DNA from: JAEKLB01 sp050249235
Lineage (GTDB): Bacteria > Actinomycetota > Acidimicrobiia > Acidimicrobiales > CADCSY01
DNA length: 10,087 nucleotides
Direction of reading: 5' to 3'
Assembly (NCBI GenBank): GCA_050249235.1
Contig: JBFWQW010000102.1
Span: 1 to 10,087, forward strand
In this document: piece after piece, positions 1 to 5,962 of the stretch
Position numbering within the stretch: the stretch's first letter is position 1
Layout: each line of letters begins with the position of its first letter
Made by a program: the position numbers and the translations under genes
The notes under the pieces: generated by a model
What the model was told of the DNA's origin: nothing
The model's database searches: none
What the model saw: the letters and a program-made list of their open reading frames with translations, nothing else

Positions 1-299
1 CCCAACTGCCGGGACGCGTCCAACATCCCCCGGGCGTGGCCGACCGTCACCCCGGCCAACACCGCCAGATGATCAGCCGCCGACCGGCGACCGGCCCGCC
101 GCCACCCGGCCGCCTCCTCCACCCGACTCGCCAGGCGCAACTTCGCCCCGGCCGCCAACCGCTCGACCCGATCCAACGCTGCCCACACCCCCTCCACCTC
201 GGGCAACGGCACCCCGACCGGATCCAGCCCGACCACCACCGCCCGCAACCCCTCCTCGATCTCCTCGACCTGCCCGACCGGCCCTTCCTGCTCGAACAT
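1..299 (-). CDS. DUF222 (13E12/HNH-endonuclease family) protein, N-terminal part, runs off the left edge
   Basis: An open frame reads leftward from ATG at 297-299 to the window edge without a stop, giving about 99 residues. It begins MFEQEGPVGQVEEIEEGLRA and continues through an Ala/Glu/Arg-rich helical stretch (AALDRVERLAAGAKLRLASR), then a GWRRAGRRSAADHLA block and a VTVGHARGMLDASRQL block. This order is typical of the N-terminal DUF222 domain of actinobacterial 13E12-repeat proteins, which usually carry a C-terminal HNH nuclease motif; that part would lie outside the window. A purine-rich AGGTAGAG lies about 7 bases before the ATG. An in-frame GTG 24 bases upstream is an alternative start. 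These genes occur in many copies in some actinobacteria and their role is not established. I infer the HNH domain from the family only. Confidence 0.82.
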   Translation of the reverse strand, partial: MFEQEGPVGQVEEIEEGLRAVVVGLDPVGVPLPEVEGVWAALDRVERLAAGAKLRLASRVEEAAGWRRAGRRSAADHLAVLAGVTVGHARGMLDASRQL

Positions 300-409
300 A
301 CGTTCGACTCTACCTGCACCCACCGACAACCACAACGGGAACGATCGGGCCAGTGCCGCCGGCTCCGCCATCGCCGCGGTCGGCGGCGACGCCAGCGGAC
401 GCCACACCT

Positions 410-448
410 CCCGCCTGCCGCCTGCCGCTTGCCGCTTGCCGTGGCGGG
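410..448. repeat. Four 7-bp tandem repeats between CCCGCC and GGCGGG arms
   Basis: Bases 412-439 are four head-to-tail 7-mers: CGCCTGC twice, then CGCTTGC twice. The array is framed by CCCGCC (410-415) and GGCGGG (443-448), which are reverse complements, so the whole could fold into a hairpin with a large GC-rich loop. It lies just past the end of the membrane methyltransferase gene and in front of the DUF222 gene. There is no T-tract, so I do not call it a terminator. It may be a low-complexity intergenic repeat. Confidence 0.6.
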
Positions 449-472
449 CTGGTCGGGGTACGGGTCAGGAGG

Positions 473-946
473 TCAACGGCGTCCTCGCCGACGACCCAGA
501 CGGGGCAGGAAGCGACCGGTACGGGCCGCGTAGGCGGAATAGTCGATGAACCGGTCGGCGAGGAGCCGTTCCTCGAACCCGGCCTTGATGCTCAACACGG
601 CGACCAGGGCGGCGAACGCGACGACGTGCGCAAGGGTCCGCCCGGTGAGCGCCAGAGAGGCGCCGATGGCGAGGACACCCGTGTAGATCGGGTGGCGGAC
701 GTACCGGTAGGGGCCGTCGGTGCGGAGGGTCGCGCCGGTGGTCGGCGCCGGATGGACGCGTGCCGACGAGCCCAGCCGGAGCCCGCCGGCCACGACGGCG
801 CCGGCGCCGAGAAGCCCGCCGAACCGGCCGAGGGCGCGTACGGCTCGCGGCAGCGGCCAGGCGGTGCCGGACGGGGCCAGGACGAGGAACCCCAGCAGCG
901 CGAGCTGGGCGACCACCAGGATCCAGCCCCGGAGCCGGTCGGTCAC
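473..946 (-). CDS. Isoprenylcysteine carboxyl methyltransferase / phospholipid methyltransferase family membrane protein
   Basis: The 157-residue product is a small integral-membrane SAM-dependent methyltransferase of the ICMT/PEMT type. Hydrophobic segments fall at about residues 8-25, 40-57 and 88-120. The family signature is clear: GPYRYVRHPIYTG at 78-90 (SAM and active-site region, with the RHP triad at 84-86), then K121, FEE (124-126) and a closing FIDYSAYAARTGRFLP at 133-148. Bacterial members methylate varied, mostly unknown substrates such as isoprenoid-linked thiols, lipids or small halide-like nucleophiles, so the substrate is not predictable here. Translation starts at GTG (944-946), 6 bases after the stop of the upstream methyltransferase, so the two are almost certainly co-transcribed and probably translationally coupled. 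The C-terminus ends in an Arg-rich cytosolic tail (RLGRRRGRR). Confidence 0.88.
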   Translation of the reverse strand: MTDRLRGWILVVAQLALLGFLVLAPSGTAWPLPRAVRALGRFGGLLGAGAVVAGGLRLGSSARVHPAPTTGATLRTDGPYRYVRHPIYTGVLAIGASLALTGRTLAHVVAFAALVAVLSIKAGFEERLLADRFIDYSAYAARTGRFLPRLGRRRGRR

Positions 947-952
947 GGTCCG

Positions 953-1579
953 TCAGGACGGCTGGTCGTGGCGGCGGCGGCCGATGGCCAGGAAGAGCGG
1001 GTAGGTGCCGGACGGGCGGACGACCTCGTGACAGGTCTCGAAGGTGGTGCCGACGAACCCGGCTCGTTCGAGCTGGGCCGTCAGCGCCGACCGCTCGAAC
1101 CCCCGGTGGCCGTCGAAGCCGTCACCGTGGAAGGAACCGTCCTCCTCCTCGAGATCGGCGATGCAGAGGTGCCCTCCCTCCACCAGCAGGCTGGCGAAGC
1201 CGGAGAGGACCGGCTCGAGGTCGGGGATGTGATGAAGGGTCAAGACGGTCACGACGAGGTCGAACCGCTCGTCGGGAGCGGCCTCGGTCGCCAGGTCGAG
1301 GTTCCACACCCGGGCACCGGCGATGACGCCGGCGGCGACCTTCTCCTCCATGACGGCCCGCATCCCCGCCGAGGTGTCCGCCATCGTCACCTCGCCGACC
1401 GCATCCCGTAGCGCCTGGGTGACGAGGCCGGTCCCGGCGCCGTACTCCAGCAGCCGCGTCGAGGTGTCGAGGGGGACGGCTGCCCGGATGGCGGCCGCGA
1501 CCCGTTCGGCCCGTTCCACCTTGGCGGGATCGTCGTCCCAGGTCGCGGCCCGGTCGTCGAAGCTGTTCGCGCTGACCAT
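953..1579 (-). CDS. Class I SAM-dependent methyltransferase
   Basis: The 208-residue cytosolic product is a Rossmann-fold methyltransferase of the Methyltransf_11/25 type. Motif I is EYGAGTG at residues 45-51, the acidic ribose-binding residue after strand 2 is D68 (MADTSAGM), and the strand 4 region is FDLVVTVLTLHHI (106-118). A later stretch contains LVEGGHLCIADL and EEEDGSFH (132-151), a combination common in small bacterial methyltransferases of unassigned substrate. The N-terminus (FDDRAATWDDDP) resembles UbiE-like relatives. The ATG at 1577-1579 is the only good start; a Shine-Dalgarno is weak. It is the first gene of a two-gene unit with the membrane methyltransferase, and faces a divergent VOC gene across 153 bases. 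The methyl acceptor is unknown. Confidence 0.9.
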   Translation of the reverse strand: MVSANSFDDRAATWDDDPAKVERAERVAAAIRAAVPLDTSTRLLEYGAGTGLVTQALRDAVGEVTMADTSAGMRAVMEEKVAAGVIAGARVWNLDLATEAAPDERFDLVVTVLTLHHIPDLEPVLSGFASLLVEGGHLCIADLEEEDGSFHGDGFDGHRGFERSALTAQLERAGFVGTTFETCHEVVRPSGTYPLFLAIGRRRHDQPS

Positions 1580-1605
1580 CGGGGCAACCTACGGGCGGCC
1601 GGCGG

Positions 1606-1618
1606 TCCGTTCAACGGA
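1606..1618. promoter_or_regulatory. Short palindrome in the divergent methyltransferase/VOC promoter region
   Basis: TCCGTTCAACGGA is a perfect 6+1+6 inverted repeat lying 27-39 bases upstream of the methyltransferase start, within the 153-base divergent gap. The position suits a repressor operator controlling the methyltransferase pair. No clear -35/-10 pair was found for either direction, and a 6-bp arm can occur by chance. Confidence 0.3.
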
Positions 1619-1732
1619 TGCCGGGCGTCCAGCGCCAGCCCGGCCCTCGGGGACAGCGGCGGACGGCGGCGACGTGCCACGCTGGCGAGTGCCGGACCTG
1701 CCCGAGGAACCGGGACGATCGAAGGAGACGAC

Positions 1733-2587
1733 GTGACGTTCCTGAGGACCGAGAAGGTCATGCACATCAACCAGGTGCTCGGCCCCTTCGAGGAGGCGAA
1801 CCGGTTCTACGGCGACGTCTTCGGTGCCCAGGAGTACATGAACTCCTACGACGAGGGCGAGCGGCGGGACGCTTCCCTGTTCGTCATCGGTGACACCTGC
1901 ATCGAGATCTTCAGCCCGCGCGACGACCAGTCGATCCTGGGCCGGGGTCTGGCCAGGAGCGGACCCGGCTGGCACTCGTTCGAGTTCAAGGTGCCGGATC
2001 TCGAGGAGGCCCATCAGGCCTTCGACGAGCGAGGCGTCAGGATCACCACGGATCGCCCCGGTGGGTTCTTCATGACCCACCCGAAGGACTGCCACGGCCT
2101 GCTCCTCGAGCTCTGCCCGCACGAGATGGCCAACGATCCTCGCAACGAGCCGGGCTGGTCGTCGGATCCGTGGCGCTCGGGACCGTTGGGGATCGATCGA
2201 CTCAACAAGATGGGGGCCGCGGTCAACGACGCCGGCGCGGCCGCCGCCTGGCTCCACGACCTCACCGATGCCGACCCGATCTACGAGGAGGAGGTGCCCG
2301 GAGTCGGCAGAGCGGTCGCGTTCTGGCTCGGTGACCACGCCCTCGAGCTCGTCGAGCCGGCCCGGGGCGGACCGGTGTACGAGTACATGGAGCGCGTCGG
2401 TTCCCGCCAGCGCACGATCGTCTTCCGGGTCACCGACGTCGCCGCCGCAGCCGAACACCTCCGCGCGAAGGGCTTGCGGGTCCAGCCCGGCGACACCGAG
2501 GGCTCCATCGGGATCCATCCGGAGGACAACTACGGCGTGCTCTGGCAGTTCACGGAGGCCGCCCTCCCGAACGATCCCCGCTCCTGA
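1733..2587 (+). CDS. VOC family (glyoxalase-fold) protein with two VOC halves
   Basis: The 284-residue product contains four beta-alpha-beta(3) modules, i.e. two fused VOC halves (about 1-130 and 150-284). In the N-terminal half the four positions expected for a divalent-metal site are filled: H11 (VMHINQV), E58 (CIEIFSP), H81 (GWHSFEFKV) and E126 (GLLLEL). This is the pattern of methylmalonyl-CoA epimerase-like and glyoxalase-like enzymes. In the C-terminal half the matching places look lost: no His in the first strand (LNKMGAAV), E205 kept, T228 in place of His and Q272 near the last position. I infer one active and one structural half. Translation starts at GTG 1733, preceded by GAAGGAG with a 5-base spacer; an ATG ten codons in would break the first strand. 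Substrate is unknown; an epimerase or dioxygenase role fits the acyl-CoA genes nearby but is unproven. Confidence 0.85.
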   Translation: MTFLRTEKVMHINQVLGPFEEANRFYGDVFGAQEYMNSYDEGERRDASLFVIGDTCIEIFSPRDDQSILGRGLARSGPGWHSFEFKVPDLEEAHQAFDERGVRITTDRPGGFFMTHPKDCHGLLLELCPHEMANDPRNEPGWSSDPWRSGPLGIDRLNKMGAAVNDAGAAAAWLHDLTDADPIYEEEVPGVGRAVAFWLGDHALELVEPARGGPVYEYMERVGSRQRTIVFRVTDVAAAAEHLRAKGLRVQPGDTEGSIGIHPEDNYGVLWQFTEAALPNDPRS

Positions 2588-2677
2588 GAGGCGGGCGCCG
2601 CGAACACCGTGCTCTCCGGCGACGAAAGGAGCCGAGAACCGGAGCGGACGTGAGCAAACCCCCCCCCGTCACCGGGC

Positions 2678-3088
2678 TCAGGCGGCCGGAGCCCTCGTGT
2701 CGACCATCCATGCGACGCCCCAGCGATCGACGCAGGTGCCGAACATCGGCGAGAAGAACGTCTCCTCCAGCGGGCTGGTGACCTCTCCTCCGTCGCAGAG
2801 GGCGTCGAACACCCGCTTCGCCTCCCCGACGTCGTCGGCGGTGTAGCTCACGGACACGCCCTTCGTGCCTCCACCGTCACCGGTCGGATCGTCGGACGCC
2901 ATCAACATGCCGCCGTCGGCCAGCGTGATCGCGGCGTGGATCACCATGTCGGGCGAGGCGTCGGGCATGCCGCCGTCGGGGGCCTCGGCGTTCGTCATGA
3001 CGAACAGCTCGCCGCCGAAGATCTCGTGGTACCGGGTGAACGCCTCTCGGCACGTGCCGCTGAAGAACAGATACGCATGGAAGCTCAT
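2678..3088 (-). CDS. PhnB-like VOC family protein
   Basis: The 136-residue product begins MSFHAYLFFSGTCREAFTRY and continues with HEIFGGEL, VIHAAITLADGGMLMASD (49-66), a DDVGEAKRVFDAL helix and FFSPMFGTCVDRWGVAWMVD (111-130). This is the PhnB/DUF899-neighbour type of single-domain VOC protein, often annotated as PhnB or 3-demethylubiquinone methyltransferase-like; these small proteins probably act as dimers and their reactions are mostly unknown. The start is fixed at ATG 3086-3088 by AAGGAG six bases upstream. The frame stays open about 310 bases further upstream, but that extension is Pro/Gly/Arg-rich, unlike the family, and overlaps the crotonase gene on the other strand. It converges on the two-half VOC gene and diverges from the crotonase. 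The name PhnB does not imply phosphonate metabolism. Confidence 0.88.
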   Translation of the reverse strand: MSFHAYLFFSGTCREAFTRYHEIFGGELFVMTNAEAPDGGMPDASPDMVIHAAITLADGGMLMASDDPTGDGGGTKGVSVSYTADDVGEAKRVFDALCDGGEVTSPLEETFFSPMFGTCVDRWGVAWMVDTRAPAA

Positions 3089-3196
3089 AGGGCGCTCCTT
3101 CGGTCGGGGGACAGGCGCCAGTCTGGACGACGAGCCGAGCGCGTGGGGGTCGAGAAGGGCGGGGTCTGTCCCGGGATGCGAAGGCGGCCGGGCTCC

Positions 3197-3202
3197 TACG
3201 AT
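3197..3202 (+). promoter_or_regulatory. Possible -10 element for the crotonase gene
   Basis: TACGAT fits the actinobacterial TANNNT -10 form and lies 51 bases before the crotonase GTG, in the 165-base divergent gap. No recognisable -35 lies 16-19 bases upstream, so this is a weak call. Confidence 0.2.
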
Positions 3203-3253
3203 CGGGCCTCCCCGGGACCGCGCCCCTGCGGCCGGAGGGCGAGGGAGGGCAAC

Positions 3254-4090
3254 GTGGCTGCTGACATCGCCGGCTGGGAGAAGGCCGGCCTGCTGTACGA
3301 GGTGGACGGAGACGGGGCCGCCTGGCTCCGGCTGAACCGGCCCGAGAAGCGCAACGCCATGGACCGGCCTCTGCGCAGCGCGCTGCTGGGTGCCATCCAC
3401 GAGGTGACCGAGGACCCGCAGGTGCGGGCTGCCGTCATCACCGGCAACGGGGTGGCCTTCTCATCGGGCGCCGACCTCACGCAGGTGGGCGGGGCCGGCG
3501 AGGTGCCCCCGGAGCGACGCCGTGAGGGGCGCAACGGCAGCCGGACGGACGGCGTGCTGTACGGATGGTCCCGGCTGATGAACGGGATCTGGAACAGCGA
3601 GAAGCCGTTCCTGGCGGCGGTGAACGGCATCGCCGCCGGCGGCGGCTGTCAGCTGGCGCTCGCCTGCGACCTCGTCATCGCTCACGAGGACGCCCAGTTC
3701 TGGGAGGTGTTCGTCCGGCGGGGCCTGCCCCTCGAAGGCGGGGGCGCATGGATCCTGACCAAGCTGACCAGCCTCGTGCGGGCCAAGGAGATGGCCATCC
3801 TCGGCGAGCCCGTGCCGGCCGACCAGGCCGAGCGCTGGGGCCTGGTCAACCGGGTCGTGCCCGCGGCCGAGTGGGACGAGACCGTCCGGGCCTGGGCGAA
3901 GAAGCTGGCGAGCGGTCCGACGATCCGGATCGGCCACATCAAGGACCAGCTGAACGCCGCCTACGAGGAGTCGATGCGGCAGTCGTTCCGGGACGAGGTG
4001 ACCTTCCTGCACATGGGCGCCGGCGAGGACCAGGCCGAAGCCATGCGGGCCTATGCCGAGAAGCGGGAGCCGAAGTTCACCGGCAACTGA
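3254..4090 (+). CDS. Enoyl-CoA hydratase/isomerase (crotonase) family protein
   Basis: The 278-residue product has the crotonase fold: RLNRPEKRNAM (26-36), the first oxyanion-hole region FSSGADL (69-75), and AVNGIAAGGGCQLALACDL (122-140) with the second oxyanion glycine near G130. The C-terminus (EAMRAYAEKREPKF) is the typical trimerisation/CoA end. The two glutamates of classical enoyl-CoA hydratases are replaced: Q133 at the GGGCE position and F153 at the GQPE position. An acidic residue is present at E161 (GLPLEGGG), the position used by many Delta3-Delta2-enoyl-CoA isomerase and PaaG-like members. I therefore favour an isomerase or other non-hydratase reaction. GTG 3254 is chosen because GGGAGGG lies four bases upstream and the next residues (AADIAGWEKAGLLYEV) begin the fold; a longer in-frame extension to 2936 is low-complexity. 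It heads the run to the DUF35 and thiolase-like genes. Confidence 0.92.
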   Translation: MAADIAGWEKAGLLYEVDGDGAAWLRLNRPEKRNAMDRPLRSALLGAIHEVTEDPQVRAAVITGNGVAFSSGADLTQVGGAGEVPPERRREGRNGSRTDGVLYGWSRLMNGIWNSEKPFLAAVNGIAAGGGCQLALACDLVIAHEDAQFWEVFVRRGLPLEGGGAWILTKLTSLVRAKEMAILGEPVPADQAERWGLVNRVVPAAEWDETVRAWAKKLASGPTIRIGHIKDQLNAAYEESMRQSFRDEVTFLHMGAGEDQAEAMRAYAEKREPKFTGN

Positions 4091-4144
4091 CTGGGGAGCC
4101 GCCGGCCCCGACCCCTCGCCGGCGGACGACGTACTGTCGGGCGG

Positions 4145-4163
4145 GCGGGCCCCGACGGCCCGC
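4145..4163 (+). promoter_or_regulatory. Perfect 7-bp GC hairpin after the crotonase gene
   Basis: GCGGGCC (4145-4151) pairs with GGCCCGC (4157-4163) around a 5-base loop, CCGAC. It starts 55 bases past the crotonase stop. There is no T-tract, so it could be a T-less actinobacterial terminator or attenuator, or an mRNA-stabilising stem between the crotonase and DUF35 genes. The role is inferred. Confidence 0.4.
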
Positions 4164-4203
4164 TGCCGGTCCCGGGGGGGGAGCACTCGAGCGGCCGGAA
4201 CCG

Positions 4204-4218
4204 CGGGCCGACGGCCCG
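4204..4218 (+). promoter_or_regulatory. Second short hairpin upstream of the DUF35 gene
   Basis: CGGGCC (4204-4209) pairs with GGCCCG (4213-4218) around a GAC loop. It shares the 11-mer CCGACGGCCCG with the preceding hairpin (4152-4162 and 4208-4218) and sits 48-62 bases before the DUF35 start. The pair suggests a duplicated regulatory stem, but GC-rich DNA makes such stems common. Confidence 0.3.
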
Positions 4219-4265
4219 TCCGGATCCGACGGAGCGCACCGAGGAGAGGAAGGGCGAGCAAGCCG

Positions 4266-4721
4266 ATGGCGACGACGGAGACCGACACCCCGACGACCCC
4301 GATCGGGCCGCCGAGGCCGATGCCCGACGACCTGACCCGCTTCTTCTGGGAGGGGGTCGACGCCCACGAGCTTCGGATCCTCCGGTGCGACAACTGCCAG
4401 CGCTACATCCACTGGCCCAAGGTCGTGTGCCGCTTCTGCCTCTCGACCGACCTCTCCCCCGCCCGGGTGTCCGGGCGGGGCACCGTGGCCACCTTCACGC
4501 TGCCGCTGCAACCCTTCCACCCCTACTTCCGGGACAAGATCCCGTACGTCCTGGCCGTGGTCGAGCTGGAGGAGCAGGAAGGACTCAAGCTCGTCACCAA
4601 CATCGTCGACATCCCGCCGGAGGACGTCCGGGTGGGCCTGCCCGTCGAGGTGGCCTTCCGTGAGGTGGCACCCGGCTTGACCCTGCCGCTGTTCAGACCC
4701 GCCGGCGCCACCGGCGCCTGA
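4266..4721 (+). CDS. Zn-ribbon domain-containing OB-fold protein (DUF35), thiolase partner
   Basis: The 151-residue product has a Pro/Thr-rich leader (1-20), the DUF35 helix DDLTRFFWEGVDAHEL (21-36), a zinc ribbon with four cysteines C41, C44, C55 and C58 (RCDNC and CRFC), and an OB-fold at about 65-145 (GRGTVATFTLP, PYVLAVVELEEQEGLKLVTN). DUF35 proteins bind SCP2/Ltp-type thiolase-like proteins. The studied example is ChsH2-DUF35, which forms the steroid side-chain aldolase with Ltp2, and others are acetyl-CoA/HMG synthase partners in archaea. ATG 4266 follows a purine-rich tract (AGGAAGGG, 11-base spacing); an ATG at 4320 would remove the leader but keep all motifs. The stop TGA is part of the AGGAGG Shine-Dalgarno of the next gene, indicating tight coupling. 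It almost certainly forms a complex with the thiolase-like product. Confidence 0.92.
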   Translation: MATTETDTPTTPIGPPRPMPDDLTRFFWEGVDAHELRILRCDNCQRYIHWPKVVCRFCLSTDLSPARVSGRGTVATFTLPLQPFHPYFRDKIPYVLAVVELEEQEGLKLVTNIVDIPPEDVRVGLPVEVAFREVAPGLTLPLFRPAGATGA

Positions 4722-4732
4722 GGAGGACGACC

Positions 4733-5875
4733 ATGCCCAACAGCCTCAACCGGGTCGCCATCGTCGGCGTCGGATACTCGCAGACCGGCCGTCGCCTCGA
4801 CCTCACCGACGACGAGATGGTCCGGCAGTCGGTCACGGCCGCCATGGCCGACGCCGGCATGACGCCCGCCGACATCGACGGCGTGTCCACCATGGGCGGG
4901 AGGGCCATGGAGATCGGGTTCCTGCTCGGGCTCGACCCCCTGTCCCACTTCTTCAGCTCCGACGGCGGTCCGGCCTTCGTCGAGCCGGCCATGAACGCCT
5001 ACATGGCGGTGGCGTCGGGCATGGCCCACACCGTCGTGGCCATCCGCCTGATCCGCCAGATGCCCGGGCAGACCGAGCGGCTCCGGGGCGACATCCCGAT
5101 CCCCTCCGAGGCCCGGGGAACCGAGCAGTTCACGGCGCCCTTCGGCGGCAGCGCCTCGGCGGCGATGATCGCCGGCCTGGAGATGACCGCCCACATGGCC
5201 AAGTTCGGCACCACCGAGGAGCAGTTCGCGATCAACGCGTCCACCCAGCGGCACCACGCCACGCTGAACGACGACGCCCTGCTCCGCGACCCGCTCACCG
5301 TCGAGGACTACCTGTCGTCCCGGTACGTCAGCAAGCCGGTCCGGCTCTTCGACTGCGACTACCCGGTCGACTCCTCGTCGGCGGTCATCTACACCACCGC
5401 CGACCGGGCGAAGGACTGGGCGAAGAAGCCGGTGATGGTCGAGGCCGGCGCCCTGTCGGCCATCCGGGACATGAACTTCTGGCAGCTGGACGACTTCGCC
5501 ACCACGTCGCCGAAGCACTGCGCCGACCTGCTCTGGTCGCGCACCGACCTGACGCCCGCCGACGTCGACTGCGCCCAGCTCTACGACGGGTTCACGATCA
5601 TCACGATGCAGTGGCTGGAAGCGCTCGGCTTCTGCGGGATCGGCGAGTCCGGGCCGTTCGTCGAGGCCGGCAACACACGCCTGGGTGGCTCCCTGCCGCT
5701 CAACACCGACGGCGGCGCGTGCAACGTCGGGCGCCGCCACGGCGCCAACTTCTGCATCGAGTCGGTCCGCCAGATCCGGGGCGAGTGCGGGGTGCGGCAG
5801 GTGCCGGACGCCGAGGTCGCGGTCTGGACCAACGCCGTCGGGCCGTTCGCCGGCGCGATGCTCCTCACCGCCTGA
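4733..5875 (+). CDS. SCP2/Ltp-type thiolase-like protein, probable retro-aldolase subunit
   Basis: The 380-residue product has a thiolase fold of the non-condensing SCPx/Ltp branch: VAIVGVGYSQTGRR (8-21), PADIDGVSTMGG (45-56), GTTEEQFAINASTQRHH (159-175), DCAQLYDGF (279-287), LGGSLPLNTDGG (317-328) and ESVRQIRGECG (343-353). There is no cysteine before C208, so the thiolase nucleophile is missing. The GHP histidine position reads R334 and the C-terminal CxG position reads WTNAVGP. This matches Ltp2, which with a DUF35 partner cleaves a beta-hydroxyacyl-CoA by a retro-aldol reaction using tyrosine chemistry; Y284 in YDGF is a candidate catalytic residue here. ATG 4733 has AGGAGG six bases upstream, overlapping the DUF35 stop. 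The substrate is not known; steroid side chains are one possibility, other branched beta-hydroxyacyl-CoAs equally so. Confidence 0.9.
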   Translation: MPNSLNRVAIVGVGYSQTGRRLDLTDDEMVRQSVTAAMADAGMTPADIDGVSTMGGRAMEIGFLLGLDPLSHFFSSDGGPAFVEPAMNAYMAVASGMAHTVVAIRLIRQMPGQTERLRGDIPIPSEARGTEQFTAPFGGSASAAMIAGLEMTAHMAKFGTTEEQFAINASTQRHHATLNDDALLRDPLTVEDYLSSRYVSKPVRLFDCDYPVDSSSAVIYTTADRAKDWAKKPVMVEAGALSAIRDMNFWQLDDFATTSPKHCADLLWSRTDLTPADVDCAQLYDGFTIITMQWLEALGFCGIGESGPFVEAGNTRLGGSLPLNTDGGACNVGRRHGANFCIESVRQIRGECGVRQVPDAEVAVWTNAVGPFAGAMLLTA

Positions 5876-5890
5876 GACTTCCGAGCGGCG

Positions 5891-5921
5891 GGGCGGGGCG
5901 GCGGCCAGCTCGACCCCGCCC
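5891..5921. terminator. GC hairpin between convergent genes, possible bidirectional terminator
   Basis: GGGCGGGG (5891-5898) pairs with CCCCGCCC (5914-5921) around a 15-base loop, in the 87-base gap between the convergent thiolase-like and CoA-transferase genes. The place is right for a shared terminator. There is no T-tract on either side, so Rho-dependent termination is equally possible. Confidence 0.4.
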
Positions 5922-5962
5922 GGAGGACGGGCCGGCCCTCGACGGCCACCGATCGGGATCGC

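Noticed and set aside
353..1411. Plus-strand open frame of 352 codons opposite the two methyltransferases
   Set aside because: Gly/Asp/Arg/Pro-rich without motifs; both methyltransferase signatures are on the other strand.
2611..2645. CTCCGG/CCGGAG stem between the convergent VOC genes as a terminator
   Set aside because: Only 6 bp with a 19-base loop and no T-tract; too weak to call.
2659..2667. Run of nine C residues as a phase-variation tract
   Set aside because: It lies in the short gap between two convergent gene ends, not in a coding or promoter region, and is not striking in DNA this GC-rich.
3089..3400. N-terminal extension of the PhnB-like protein
   Set aside because: A strong AAGGAG precedes ATG 3088, the family N-terminus begins there, and the extension overlaps the start of the crotonase gene.
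4523..5740. Long minus-strand open frame (405 codons) opposite the DUF35 and thiolase-like genes
   Set aside because: Low-complexity composition, no motif, and complete overlap with two well-supported genes.
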